Shown here in pieces: positions 27,157-35,387 of a stretch of 64,000 nt of DNA. This stretch comes from Nitriliruptoraceae bacterium. Lineage in GTDB: Bacteria > Actinomycetota > Nitriliruptoria > Nitriliruptorales > Nitriliruptoraceae. Each line of letters starts with the position of its first letter. The first letter of the stretch is position 1. The translations under genes and the position numbers were made by a program. The stretch covers positions 1-64,000 of the forward strand of contig PXDB01000102.1 of NCBI GenBank assembly GCA_003565155.1. Reading direction: 5' to 3'. The notes under the pieces are model-generated. The model worked only from the letters and a program-made list of their open reading frames with translations, ran no database searches and had not been told where the DNA came from.

Positions 27157-28899
27157 GTGACCCACCGCACCCGTGCACCCTGGCGCGCCGCGACCGGCGT
27201 CGCCGCGCTGACCCTGCTGCTGGCCGCCTGCACCGATGACGACCCCTTCGCGGGGCGGGAGCTCTCGATCGCCGGGCCCGACGACGGGGCGCTGTACAAC
27301 GCGGAGCAGTTGGCCGACGTGGCCGTGGAGGTCGAGGCACGCCTCGCGGAGGACTCCGACCCGGATGCCGACATCGACGGGCTGCTCCACCTCGATGATG
27401 TGCGCCTGCTGCTCGGCACGGACGACGTCACCGATGACGCCGAGGCGCACGACGGTACGCAGCTGCGCTGGTCGGGCGCCGACCTGCCCGACGGGGAGCA
27501 CGAGCTCGCCGTGGTGCGCATCCCCCTGCCCGACCCTGACGCTGCCGAGGACGACGACGCCGAGGTGGTGGACGTCGACCCGGTGAGCGCGCTGGACGAG
27601 GACGAGGACACCGGGGCCGAGGTGCTCGAGGCCTGGACCTTCGAGGTCAAGGCCACCCCGCCGGAGCTGGAGGTCGCGGTCCCCGAGGGCGGCCTGGTGG
27701 CCGGGCAGCCGGTCGCCATCACGGGCACCACCGAAGCCGGGGCCGTGGTCACCGTGGGCTCGGAGGAGACCACCGCCGGCGAGGACGGCGCGTGGGAGGT
27801 GGAGCTCGACTCCCCACCCGAGGGTGAGCTGTCGATCGTCGCCACCGACGTCGCCGGCAACGCCACCAGCGACGACGTCGGCGGGTTCGTCGTGGTCCCC
27901 TCGCGGGCCACCGTGGACGAGCTGCGGACCGTGCACGTGTCCTTCTGCGGCTGGGCCTCACCCGGCCTGCGCGAGCCCGTGATGGACGCGATCGAGGCAG
28001 GACGCATCAACTCCGTGCAGTTGGATCTCAAGGACGAGACCGGCAAGGTCGGTTTCGCGACCGAGAACGAGTTCGCCCAGATGATCGGCGCGGACCCCCC
28101 CGACTGCCGCATCGACCTCGAGGCGGCGGTGGAGAAGCTGCACGGCATGGGCGTGCCCGTGATCGGACGGATCGTGGCCTTCGCCGACCCCGTCCTCGCC
28201 CCGTGGGCGTGGGCGAACGGCGAGCGCGACTACGCGATCCAGACCGCTGACGGCAGCAACTTCTACACCGGCCGCTACAACGGCTTCGCGAACTTCGCGC
28301 ACCCGGAGATCCAGGAGTACAACATCGCCATCGCCGAGGAGGCGGCGGCGATGGGGGTCGACCACATCCTGTGGGACTACCTGCGCAAGCCCGATGGACC
28401 GCTGGACAACATGACCATCCCGGGCCTCGAGGGCTCGGTGGAGGACGAGATCGTCGCCTTCACCGCTGCCGCCGACGAGCGCATCGCGCCCTTCGGCGTG
28501 GAGCACGGCGCGTCGCTGTACGGCGTCTCCGCCGACCGGCCGTGGGAGGTGGGCCAGGACGTGGAACGGCTCGCAGAGGTGCTGGATTACGTCTCGCCGA
28601 TGATCTACCCCTCGCACTGGGGGCCAGGCGAGTACGACGTCGCGAACCCGCTGATGCAGCCCTACGACATCGTCTACAACAACCTCGAGGTGTGGCTCGA
28701 GGTGACCGAGGGCAAGCGCGCCCGGGTCGCCCCGTGGCTCGAGGACTCCAACTGGCCGGTCCGGCTCGGCTACCCGGACCGGGCGGAGTACGTCCGCGAG
28801 CAGATCCGGGCGACCTACGACGCGGGCATCAACGAGTGGCTGCTCTGGGACTCCGCGGTGCGCTACACCGACGCGGCGATGATCCCGCCGCCGGACTGA
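27157..28899 (+). CDS. DUF4015 glycosidase-like lipoprotein with Ig-like domain
   Basis: 580-aa exported lipoprotein. Signal peptide with lipobox LLAAC (Cys about residue 20). An acidic domain (about 20-170) precedes an Ig-like beta-sandwich (about 170-260, TPPELEVAVPEGGLVAGQPVAITGTTEAG... VATDVAGNATSD). The DUF4015 putative glycosyl hydrolase barrel covers about 260-580 (NSVQLDLKDETGKVGF, DHILWDYLRKPDG, SPMIYPSHWGPGEY). GTG start with GGGGGA upstream. DUF4015 is related to the C-terminal hydrolase domain of PgaB, whose other half is a deacetylase. Here the deacetylase is the divergent neighbour. Probably acts on an amino-sugar polymer; this is inference. Confidence 0.85.
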   Translation: MTHRTRAPWRAATGVAALTLLLAACTDDDPFAGRELSIAGPDDGALYNAEQLADVAVEVEARLAEDSDPDADIDGLLHLDDVRLLLGTDDVTDDAEAHDGTQLRWSGADLPDGEHELAVVRIPLPDPDAAEDDDAEVVDVDPVSALDEDEDTGAEVLEAWTFEVKATPPELEVAVPEGGLVAGQPVAITGTTEAGAVVTVGSEETTAGEDGAWEVELDSPPEGELSIVATDVAGNATSDDVGGFVVVPSRATVDELRTVHVSFCGWASPGLREPVMDAIEAGRINSVQLDLKDETGKVGFATENEFAQMIGADPPDCRIDLEAAVEKLHGMGVPVIGRIVAFADPVLAPWAWANGERDYAIQTADGSNFYTGRYNGFANFAHPEIQEYNIAIAEEAAAMGVDHILWDYLRKPDGPLDNMTIPGLEGSVEDEIVAFTAAADERIAPFGVEHGASLYGVSADRPWEVGQDVERLAEVLDYVSPMIYPSHWGPGEYDVANPLMQPYDIVYNNLEVWLEVTEGKRARVAPWLEDSNWPVRLGYPDRAEYVREQIRATYDAGINEWLLWDSAVRYTDAAMIPPPD

Positions 28900-29158
28900 C
28901 CGGCAGCTCCCTTCCGGTGCCCCGGCCGACGCCCCTGCAGCCCGCGGCCCCGCCGGCCTGGTCCCTGCGGCATGGCCGCCCACCCGGCTGCGGCGTCGAC
29001 CGGAACCGAGCGGCCGTCCACCGACCGAGCGGGGGCACCGCGGCTCCGGTCCCCGGACGACGCGCAACGACGCGGCTGGCGGGACACCTCCTGCTCCCGG
29101 CTCGCTAGCGTCCCTTGCCCACCGCGCCGTCTCGGCGACCCAGGGAGAGGGAGGCGCC

Positions 29159-29941
29159 ATGCCGTTCGCAGACGTCAACGGGCAACAGCTCCACTACACC
29201 GACACCGGTGGGCGTGGACCCGTCGTGGTGTGCAGCCACGGCTTCCTCATGGACCACTCGATGTTCGCCGCACAGGTCGCCGAGCTCGACACCGACCACC
29301 GGGTCGTGTGCTGGGACGAGCGCGGCTTCGGCGCTACCCGCAGCGACGGCGCGGCGTTCAGCTACTGGGACTCCGCCCGCGATCTCCTCGGGCTCCTCGA
29401 CCACCTCGGCATCGAGGAGGCGGTGCTGGTCGGGATGTCCCAGGGCGGGTTCCTGTCCATGCGTGCCGCACTGCTCGCGCCGCAGCGTGTCCGCGGGTTG
29501 GTCCTGCTGGCGACCCAGGCCGCCACCGAGACACCCGAGAAGATCGCCGAGTACCAGGCGATGGTCGACACCTGGGCGGCGCACGGCTACCTCGATGAGC
29601 TGGCGGACAACGTCGCGTCCCTGATCATCGGTGATCCTGCGCTGGAGGAGGCGACCAAGGCCCGGTGGCGCGAGTGGGACCATCGCAACATCCGGGCCGC
29701 CGGAGGAGCCCTGCTCGAGCGCGACGACATCACCGACCGTCTGCCCGAGCTGACCATGCCGGTGCTGTGCATCCACGGCACCGAGGATGGGGCCATCAGC
29801 CTGGACCGCGCCCGCCAGGTGTGCGAGGGCGTGCCGGACTGCCGTGGCTTCGTCGAGGTGGAGGGTGGCGCCCACGCCGCCAACATGACCCACCCCGAGG
29901 TGGTGAACCCCGCCATCCGGCGTTTCCTCGCGGAGCTCTGA
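29159..29941 (+). CDS. alpha/beta-hydrolase
   Basis: 260-aa cytoplasmic hydrolase without signal peptide. Motifs: oxyanion region HGFLMDH, WDERGFGAT, nucleophile elbow VGMSQGGF (Ser), acid in IHGTEDGAI (Asp) and His in EGGAHAANMTHPE. The SQGG elbow and lack of a clear lid resemble carboxylesterase, haloperoxidase and 3-oxoadipate enol-lactonase relatives; substrate unknown. Start ATG with GGGAGGC upstream. The 217 bp ahead of it hold nothing I recognise. It stands alone, followed by element B. Confidence 0.85.
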   Translation: MPFADVNGQQLHYTDTGGRGPVVVCSHGFLMDHSMFAAQVAELDTDHRVVCWDERGFGATRSDGAAFSYWDSARDLLGLLDHLGIEEAVLVGMSQGGFLSMRAALLAPQRVRGLVLLATQAATETPEKIAEYQAMVDTWAAHGYLDELADNVASLIIGDPALEEATKARWREWDHRNIRAAGGALLERDDITDRLPELTMPVLCIHGTEDGAISLDRARQVCEGVPDCRGFVEVEGGAHAANMTHPEVVNPAIRRFLAEL

Positions 29942-30044
29942 CGGGCCCGTCGCTCCTGGTCGCTACTGCCCGGCGGTGAGGTGGTTCCGCGTCGTGGATG
30001 TGCAGGTGTGCCACGCGCGTGCACCGGCATCGTCGCGGACATCC

Positions 30045-30148
30045 AGCCGGGAGTTGTGCTCAGGCACAACTCCCGGCTCCCGGCCGTGGTGACCGCAGCC
30101 CCGGGAAGCGGTTACCGACCGGGAACTGTGGTGAGGCACAACTCGCGG
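30045..30148. repeat. paired-palindrome element B, upstream of the AbiEi-nuclease gene
   Basis: First palindrome: CCGGGAGTTGTG (30047-30058), 6 nt, CACAACTCCCGG (30065-30076). It is perfect and extends to 14 bp per arm (30045-30078). Second: CCGGGAACTGTG (30119-30130), 6 nt, CACAACTCGCGG (30137-30148). Start-to-start distance is 72 bp. It ends 64 bp before the start of the nuclease gene, a suitable place for an operator. AbiEi antitoxins are known to repress their own promoters through two inverted repeats, which this layout resembles. Confidence 0.9.
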
Positions 30149-30212
30149 CTCATCCACAGCCCCGACCGAACTCACCGTCGGCGCGAGCGCTGCACCCGGC
30201 AAGCTGGCCAGC

Positions 30213-31139
30213 GTGGACAACGTCAACGCACTCCTCGCACTCGCCGGCGAACAGCACGGCGTGGTCGCACGGCGACAGGCCGTTCGGCTGCTCGGTCAGC
30301 ATCCAGCGGACAACCTGCTGCGATCGACCCGTTTCGAGCGCGCGTGGCGTGGGACCTACCGCCTCCGGGGCAGCGCACCGGGGCCGCTCCAGGAGGCGAT
30401 CGCCGCGACCCTGAACTGCGGCCGCGATGCGGTGCTGACCGGGCCAGTAGCGCTCCTCCTCCTGGACGGACCGTCACTACCGTCGGATGCCCGACACCTC
30501 GTCGCGGTCCTCCGGAGGCCGCGCGGTGCGTCCCCCTCGCCGCCGACGTTCGTCGCCCGCGGAGTACGCCACGACAGCCGGCTCGTCGGTGAGGTGTCGG
30601 TCGCCACGGCAGTGGACGCGCTCCTCGATGCGCTCCGGCTCCGACCGCGCCCCGATCAGCGCTCCCTCCGACTGCTGCACGACCGACTGCGTTGGTCGGG
30701 CGTGCTGCAGCCGGGACAGCTGCTCGAACGGGCGACGCGGCGGTGCTGTCTTACCCTCGCTGAGAGCAGCGGGCTGCTCGCGCTGGATGGCACCCGCGCG
30801 ACCGGCGACGGGGAGCGGAAGCTCGGCCGACTCCTCGGCCGGTTCGACCCGCCTCCCGAGCCGCAGGTGTGGGTGACCCCGCACCGGTGCGTCGACTGGT
30901 ACTTCCGGAGCGTCCGACTCGGCGTCGAGTACCAGGGTTCCGTGGATCACGACCACCCGCAGGGTCGTGCACGCGACCGCGCTCGAGCTGAGGAGCTGGC
31001 GCAGGCCGGCGTCCGGTTGCTCTTCGTCACCGCCGCGGATCTCTCGGCGCCTGAGGGCCTGCTGACGCACATCGGTTCGGCGCTGATGGCCAGGGCCCAG
31101 CATCTCGAGGTGGATGCCCCGAGGTTCCTGTCGCGCTGA
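30213..31139 (+). CDS. AbiEi-like winged-helix plus Vsr/DUF559-like nuclease-fold protein
   Basis: 308-aa cytoplasmic protein. N-terminal 60 residues match the AbiEi antitoxin-type winged helix (ALAGEQHGVVARRQAVRLLG, then RFERAWRGTYRLRG). A middle segment (about 65-190) contains DARHLVAVLRRPRG and DQRSLRLLHDRLRWSG. The C-terminal 100 residues have the compact PD-(D/E)XK layout of Vsr/DUF559 proteins: CVDWYF, LGVEYQGSVDH, RDRARAEELAQAGVRLLFVTAADL. No partner toxin gene is adjacent. GTG start without a clear ribosome site. Flanked on both sides by direct copies of the paired-palindrome element. Possible roles: autoregulated defence protein, repeat-specific nuclease, or domesticated mobile element. 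Catalytic competence cannot be judged by eye. Confidence 0.8.
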   Translation: MDNVNALLALAGEQHGVVARRQAVRLLGQHPADNLLRSTRFERAWRGTYRLRGSAPGPLQEAIAATLNCGRDAVLTGPVALLLLDGPSLPSDARHLVAVLRRPRGASPSPPTFVARGVRHDSRLVGEVSVATAVDALLDALRLRPRPDQRSLRLLHDRLRWSGVLQPGQLLERATRRCCLTLAESSGLLALDGTRATGDGERKLGRLLGRFDPPPEPQVWVTPHRCVDWYFRSVRLGVEYQGSVDHDHPQGRARDRARAEELAQAGVRLLFVTAADLSAPEGLLTHIGSALMARAQHLEVDAPRFLSR

Positions 31140-31164
31140 TGGTGCGGTGGTGTTCCCCCGGCGA

Positions 31165-31220
31165 GCGGAGGTCGGGCCTCAGCATGGTTGCTGCGGAGGT
31201 CGGGCCTCAGCGTGGTTGCT
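31165..31220 (+). repeat. 28-bp tandem duplication
   Basis: Two adjacent 28-bp units, GCGGAGGTCGGGCCTCAGC followed by A/G-TGGTTGCT, differ at one base (31165-31192 and 31193-31220); a degenerate third unit follows. It lies in the 332-bp gap between the nuclease gene and kgd. The rest of that gap holds element C (31257-31358) and a low-complexity GGC/AGC-rich stretch (31359-31440). Confidence 0.9.
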
Positions 31221-31256
31221 GCGGAGCGCGGGCCTTGGTTCGCGGCGGCACCGTCT

Positions 31257-31358
31257 CCGTAAGCTGTGCCTGGTCACAACTCGCGGCACAGCCAGCTGCC
31301 CTTCGAACTCCTGGGGACGTGCTCGCTGCCGGAAGCTGTGGGAGGCCACAACTTCGGG
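31257..31358. repeat. paired-palindrome element C, downstream of the AbiEi-nuclease gene
   Basis: First palindrome: CCGTAAGCTGTG (31257-31268), 6 nt, CACAACTCGCGG (31275-31286). Second: CCGGAAGCTGTG (31329-31340), 6 nt, CACAACTTCGGG (31347-31358). Start-to-start distance 72 bp, as in A and B. Same orientation as B, so the nuclease gene lies between direct, not inverted, copies. It sits between the 3' ends of the nuclease gene and kgd. Confidence 0.9.
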
Positions 31359-31471
31359 CGGAAGCGGCGGGAGCGGCGGCAGCGGCGTGAGGGGCGCCGG
31401 CAGCGGGAGCGGCGGCGGCAGCGCGGCGCGACGCGGGGTCACCGCCTGGCGGCGGGGCGGTCCCGGCCGGG

Positions 31472-34400
31472 TCAGCCCCCGACCGGGCCGAAGGCGTCCT
31501 CGAGCAGTTGGCGCTGCTCCTGCTCGTGGACCACGTGCTGGCCGGCGGCCGGGGATGCCGACGCCACCCGGCTCGCACGCCGGAGCCCTCGCCCGTCACC
31601 CAGCGCATCGAGCACCGAGCACAGCCGTCCCCCGACGAAGCCCCAACCGCCCATGTTGGCCGGCTCCTCCTGGACCCAGCACACGTCCTTGGCCTGCGGG
31701 TAGCGCGCGAACAGCTCGGAGAGCTGGTCCGCCGGGAAGGGGTAGAGCTGCTCGACGCGCACCACGGCGGCGGGAGCCTGCCGCTGGTCCCGCGCCTCGA
31801 GGAGCTCGTGACCGACCTTGCCCGATGCGAGCAACAGGGTCGTCACCTCGGCCGGATCGAGGTCACCGGCGGCCACGGCCGGGTCGTCCAACACCTCACG
31901 GAAACGCCCCTCGACCAGCTCCGACAGCGGCGAGGTGGCCGCGGGCGAGCGCAGCAGGGACTTCGGCGTGAAGATGACGAGCGGCTTGCGGATCTCGCGG
32001 TGCATCTGGCGGCGCAGCACGTGGAAGTACTGGGCGGCGGTCGTGGCGTTCACCACCTGGATGTTGTCGTTCGCCGCCAGCACCAGGAACCGCTCGATCC
32101 GGGCGGAGGAGTGCTCGGGCCCCTGCCCCTCGTAGCCGTGGGGCAGCAGCAGGACGAGCCCGGAGGTCTCCCCCCACTTGTCCTCGGCGGCGACGATGAA
32201 CTGATCGATGATGATCTGCGCGCCGTTGACGAAGTCGCCGAACTGGGCCTCCCAGCACACCAGCGCCTCGGGCCGGGCCACGGAGTAGCCGTACTCGAAA
32301 CCGACCGCGGCGTACTCGCTCAGCAGGGAGTCGAACACGAACCAACGGCCCTGATCGGCCGAGAGGTTGGCCAGCGGTAGATGCTCCGCGCCGGAGCGGT
32401 AGTCCATCTGCACGGCGTGACGGTGAGAGAAGGTCCCACGCCGGGAGTCCTGACCGGCCAGTCGCACATCCGTGCCCTCGAGCAACAGGGATCCGAAAGC
32501 CAGCGTCTCCCCGAGCGCCCAGTCGATCTGGCCGGCGTCGTAGCGTTCCCGGGCCTTGGCGAAGATGCGGTTGAGCTTCGGGTGCCGATCGAAGCCGTCG
32601 GGGACGTCGAACTGCACCGCAGCGATCCGATCCAGGTGGGTGCGGGCCACACCGGTCTCCACCGGTGGCAGCACCCCGCTGTCCGTGGGCTCCGCATCCG
32701 CGGCCGGCTCGGGCGGCGTCGCCTGCCGGGTCTCATCGAAGGCCTGCTGCAGACGGGACTCGAAGTCCTCCAGCGACTCCTCCGCCTGCTCGAGCGAGAT
32801 GTCGCCGCGCCGCACCAGCGCCTCGGTGTACAGCTTGCGAGCCGAGCGGTGGGTCTCGATCGTCTCGTACATCTCCGGCTGGGTGAATGAGGGGTCGTCC
32901 GCCTCGTTGTGCCCGTGCCGGCGGTAGCAGATGAGGTCGATCACGATGTCGCGGTGGAACCGCTCGCGGTAGCGGAAGGCCAGCCGCGCCACGCGGACCA
33001 CCGCCTCCGGGTCGTCGCCGTTGACGTGCAGGATCGGTGCCTGGACGGTCTTGGCGACGTCGGTGGCGTAGAAGGACGAGCGGGAGGCCTCCGGCGAGGT
33101 GGTGAAGCCCACCTGGTTGTTGATCACGACGTGGATCGTCCCGCCCGTGCGGTAGCCCCGCAGCTGGGACAGGTGCAGGGTCTCGACCACGACGCCCTGG
33201 CCAGCGAAGGCCGAGTCCCCGTGCATCAGTACCGGCAGCGCCGGCCGCACGCCCTCGCCTCCCCGGTCCGCCACGTCCTGCAGGGCACGCGCGATGCCCT
33301 CCACCACAGGGTTCACCGCCTCGAGATGGGAGGGGTTGGGGGGCAGGTGGAGCTCCACCTCGTTGCCCGCACGGGACGCGTAGGTCCCGCGGGTACCGAG
33401 GTGGTACTTGACGTCACCGGAGCCCTGGACGGTGTCGGGGTCGATGTGGCCCTCGAACTCGCCGAAGATCTGCCGGTGGGACTTGCCGACGATGTTGGAC
33501 AGCACGTTGAGCCGTCCACGGTGCGCCATGCCCATCACGATGTCGCTGACGGTGTCGGTGTCGGCGGCCGCCTCGCACACCGCATCGAGCAGCGGGATCA
33601 GCGACTCCCCGCCCTCGAGGCCGAAGCGCTTCTGGCCGACGTACTTGGTGTGGAGGAAGGACTCGAAGGACTCCGCGGCGTTGAGGCGTGACAGCACCCA
33701 CAGCTGGTCGTCGGCGGTCAGCTCCTCCTGCACACCCTCGACCTGCTCGCGGATCCAGAGCTTCTGCTCCGGGTCGAGCACGTGGCCGTACTCGATGCCG
33801 ACCGTGCGGCAGTACGCGTCCCGCAGGGTGCTGAGGATGCGGGTCAGGGGCAGGCGCTGATCCCGCCCGCCGACGTCGGTGAGGAACTCCCGATCGAGGT
33901 CCCAGATCGACAACCCGTAGTAGGTGGGGTCCAGCTCGGTATGCATGGTCACGTGCTGCTGACGCAGCGGGTCGAGGTCGGCGATCAGGTGCCCCCGGAC
34001 CCGGTACATGTTGACCAGCTGGTCGACCTTCATCTGCTTGGTGAGCAGATCCACCTCGTCGTCGAGGTCGGTGTGGTCGCTGCGCCACCGCGCCGGCTCG
34101 TAGGGCAGGCCCAGGGAGCGGAACACCTCGTCGTAGAAGCCGTCCTCGCCGAGCAGCAGCTGGTGGACGCGCTGGAGGTACAGGCCGGACTCGGCCCCCT
34201 GGATCACACGGTGGTCGTAGGTGGAGGTGAGCGTTATCACTTTGCTCACACCAAGCTTTGCGATGACCCGTGGGTCGGCGGCCTGGTAGGCCGAGGGGTA
34301 GTCGATCGAGCCGACCCCGAGGATCGCCGCCTGCCCCGCCATCAGACGCGGGATCGAGTGCACGGTGCCGATGGTGCCGGGGTTGGTGATCGTCAGGGTC

Positions 34401-35191
34401 CCGCCGCTGAACATCGCCGGGTCGAGCTTGCCCGTGCGGATCCGCCGGATGGTGTCCTCGTAGGCGCGCAGGAACCCCTCGAAGGACAGCGAGGTGGCGT
34501 CCTGGATGACGGGCACCAGCAGCGACCGGGATCCGTCGTCGTTCTGGACGTCGACCGCGAGGCCGAGCCCCACCCTCTCGGGGCGCAGCGTTGCAGGCCG
34601 GCCGTCCTCGGTCTCGGTGAAGACCGTGGTCATCGCCGGGACGTCCTCGAGGGCGCGGACCATGGCGTAGGCGATGAGGTGGGTGAAGGAGACCTTCCCA
34701 CCGCGCGTGCGGCGGAGGTAGTTGTTGACGATCCGGCGGTTGACCTCGAGCAGCTTCGCCGGCACGTCGCGCACGCTGGTGGCGGTCGGCACCCCGAGCG
34801 AGGTCTCCATGTTCTCCACGATGCGGGCGCCGACGCCCTTGATGCGCTGCGGCTCCATCCCGTCAGGCACCGGTGCGACGGCTCGCCGTGCCGGCGCGGA
34901 TGCTGCGGGCTTCGATGAGCCGGAGCCCTCCGCGGCCTCACGCCGGGCGGCGTCGGGCGACGGCCGACCGGCGGTGCCCGAGCGGTCCCTGCCGCCGTTG
35001 GTGTCGCTGGTCACCGCCCGGCCTGCCGGGGCCGGATCCTCGGGGCGGTAGTCGGCGAAGAACTCCTGCCAGGGCGAGGACAGCGACCCCGGGTCCTGCT
35101 GGTACTGCTCGTACAGCTCCTCGACGAGCCACGCGTTCAGCTCCGACTGGGAAGCCGTCGCGGGGGAGGAGGTGGACGCGGGGGAGGCCAT
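31472..35191 (-). CDS. kgd: multifunctional 2-oxoglutarate dehydrogenase/decarboxylase (E1o with E2o-like domain)
   Basis: 1239-aa TCA-cycle enzyme of the actinobacterial Kgd type. Order: an N-terminal helical segment (SELNAWLVEELYEQYQQDPGSLS, with FFADYRPED) and a low-complexity linker. An E2o-like acyltransferase domain follows (about 115-360; SFTHLIAYAMVRALEDVP, TYDHRVIQGAESG) without a lipoyl domain. The ThDP-dependent E1 part comes last (MGMAHRGRLNVLSNIVGK, HGDSAFAGQGVV, NQVGFTTSPEASRSS, CYRRHGHNEADDPSFTQP, LLPHGYEGQGPEHSSAR). The ATG was chosen because homologues begin with the SELNAWLVEELY helix soon after; the frame stays open upstream without conserved content. Standalone gene, divergent from the DUF4349 gene. 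Confidence 0.95.
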   Translation of the reverse strand: MASPASTSSPATASQSELNAWLVEELYEQYQQDPGSLSSPWQEFFADYRPEDPAPAGRAVTSDTNGGRDRSGTAGRPSPDAARREAAEGSGSSKPAASAPARRAVAPVPDGMEPQRIKGVGARIVENMETSLGVPTATSVRDVPAKLLEVNRRIVNNYLRRTRGGKVSFTHLIAYAMVRALEDVPAMTTVFTETEDGRPATLRPERVGLGLAVDVQNDDGSRSLLVPVIQDATSLSFEGFLRAYEDTIRRIRTGKLDPAMFSGGTLTITNPGTIGTVHSIPRLMAGQAAILGVGSIDYPSAYQAADPRVIAKLGVSKVITLTSTYDHRVIQGAESGLYLQRVHQLLLGEDGFYDEVFRSLGLPYEPARWRSDHTDLDDEVDLLTKQMKVDQLVNMYRVRGHLIADLDPLRQQHVTMHTELDPTYYGLSIWDLDREFLTDVGGRDQRLPLTRILSTLRDAYCRTVGIEYGHVLDPEQKLWIREQVEGVQEELTADDQLWVLSRLNAAESFESFLHTKYVGQKRFGLEGGESLIPLLDAVCEAAADTDTVSDIVMGMAHRGRLNVLSNIVGKSHRQIFGEFEGHIDPDTVQGSGDVKYHLGTRGTYASRAGNEVELHLPPNPSHLEAVNPVVEGIARALQDVADRGGEGVRPALPVLMHGDSAFAGQGVVVETLHLSQLRGYRTGGTIHVVINNQVGFTTSPEASRSSFYATDVAKTVQAPILHVNGDDPEAVVRVARLAFRYRERFHRDIVIDLICYRRHGHNEADDPSFTQPEMYETIETHRSARKLYTEALVRRGDISLEQAEESLEDFESRLQQAFDETRQATPPEPAADAEPTDSGVLPPVETGVARTHLDRIAAVQFDVPDGFDRHPKLNRIFAKARERYDAGQIDWALGETLAFGSLLLEGTDVRLAGQDSRRGTFSHRHAVQMDYRSGAEHLPLANLSADQGRWFVFDSLLSEYAAVGFEYGYSVARPEALVCWEAQFGDFVNGAQIIIDQFIVAAEDKWGETSGLVLLLPHGYEGQGPEHSSARIERFLVLAANDNIQVVNATTAAQYFHVLRRQMHREIRKPLVIFTPKSLLRSPAATSPLSELVEGRFREVLDDPAVAAGDLDPAEVTTLLLASGKVGHELLEARDQRQAPAAVVRVEQLYPFPADQLSELFARYPQAKDVCWVQEEPANMGGWGFVGGRLCSVLDALGDGRGLRRASRVASASPAAGQHVVHEQEQRQLLEDAFGPVGG

Positions 35192-35387
35192 GGCTGCTCT
35201 CGACGGGCGGCGTGATGGTGGCGGCGGAGGCAGGGTACGGCGCAGGTGCGCGCGGGGGGCCACCCGGTGACGCGCTCTGCGCCCACCCGTCACCGCAACC
35301 CGCGGCCGTGGCACGCCGGGAACCGGCCCGCCTCCGACGCCGTCCGACGGGTAGGGCACCACCCGCTGACACCCAGGAGGCAGCACC

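Noticed and set aside
30045-31358. Classical insertion sequence with terminal inverted repeats
   Set aside because: Elements B and C are in the same orientation, I see no target-site duplication, and the encoded protein shows no DDE, Y1 or serine recombinase motif.
31359-31440. GGC/AGC-rich stretch as a possible regulatory array
   Set aside because: Irregular low-complexity sequence with no fixed unit length.
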